Assembly (NCBI RefSeq): GCF_003586305.1
Contig: NZ_KZ987400.1
Location: forward strand, 62,001-126,000
Origin: Cognatilysobacter tabacisoli
Lineage (GTDB): Bacteria; Pseudomonadota; Gammaproteobacteria; Xanthomonadales; Xanthomonadaceae
Direction: 5' to 3'
DNA: 64,000 nucleotides
In this document: in pieces, positions 63,335 to 64,000 of the stretch
How the letters are laid out: each line of letters opens with the position of its first letter
Numbering within the stretch: the first letter of the stretch is position 1
The notes under the pieces: model-generated
Databases searched by the model: none
Told to the model about the DNA's origin: nothing
What the model saw: the letters and a program-made list of their open reading frames with translations, nothing else
Made by a program: the position numbers and the translations under genes

Positions 63335-63340
63335 TATACT
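63335..63340 (+). promoter_or_regulatory. -10 box of glyQ
   Basis: TATACT, 32 bp before the glyQ ATG, in a region otherwise poor in AT. A matching -35 is not clear. GAGCGAG just before the ATG is the ribosome site. Confidence 0.5.
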
Positions 63341-63372
63341 AGCGCGCTTTGCTGCAGTGCAAGAGCGAGCCC

Positions 63373-64000
<628 letters not shown>

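Overview
The window is about 64 kb of very GC-rich chromosomal DNA with dense, short-spaced genes and frequent ATGA or GTGA stop/start overlaps. Gene content and order (parA-parB-rsmG, tatABC, glyQ at the right edge, rdgC, ttcA, plsB behind a lipoprotein gene, an ECF sigma factor next to a membrane kinase, a XanA2-like ligase next to a phosphopantetheinyl transferase) point to a gammaproteobacterium of the Lysobacterales (Xanthomonadaceae/Lysobacteraceae). I cannot name the genus. I see no tRNA, rRNA, CRISPR array, insertion sequence or prophage.

Layout. 0-5 kb: the 3' end of a secreted cyanophycinase-like peptidase, a YfcC-type carboxylate/amino-acid carrier, threonine aldolase, exonuclease III and a small GlsB-type membrane protein. 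5-11 kb: an adenylating acyl ligase and a phosphopantetheinyl transferase (divergent; related to aryl-polyene/xanthomonadin pathways), then rsmG-parA-parB, a GT2 glycosyltransferase with a lipid-A-synthase-N-terminal-like membrane protein, and rpmB-rpmG behind a strong promoter and a long leader. 12-25 kb: an acetate-type regulatory and uptake region. It has a hybrid histidine kinase with a sodium/solute-symporter input domain (CrbS-like), a prolyl-oligopeptidase-family peptidase, a secreted/anchored lipase, a LuxR-type response regulator (CrbR-like) cotranscribed with acs, and a divergent DcaP-type porin plus MHS-family transporter. Repeated TNGACCWW boxes lie in the divergent acs/porin promoter.

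25-42 kb: a 1501-residue CHASE/PAS hybrid kinase translationally coupled to a REC-GGDEF diguanylate cyclase, an EF-hand protein, a fatty acid desaturase, mutM, an ECF sigma factor with a Ser/Thr kinase-TPR protein (EcfK/PknS-like), thymidine kinase, two paralogous exported Sel1-like proteins, rep helicase and an e(P4)-type lipoprotein phosphatase. 42.6-47.4 kb: a possible small RNA or leader region, then a five-gene minus-strand operon that looks like a divergent chaperone/usher fibre system: two homologous pilin-like proteins, a third small exported beta protein, a chaperone-like protein and an outer-membrane barrel with a C-terminal SdrD-B-like domain. This is the least conventional part of the window, and its promoter region carries a box very similar to the one upstream of acs.

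47.7-64 kb: lipoprotein gene and plsB, a membrane TPR protein resembling the kinase-TPR output region but without a kinase, YdcH, ttcA, rdgC, a YgjP-type metallopeptidase, hemH with a coupled alpha/beta hydrolase, a SYLF-domain protein, tatABC with an RDD protein, a BPSS1780-like membrane protein, a class I glutamine amidotransferase and the 5' part of glyQ.
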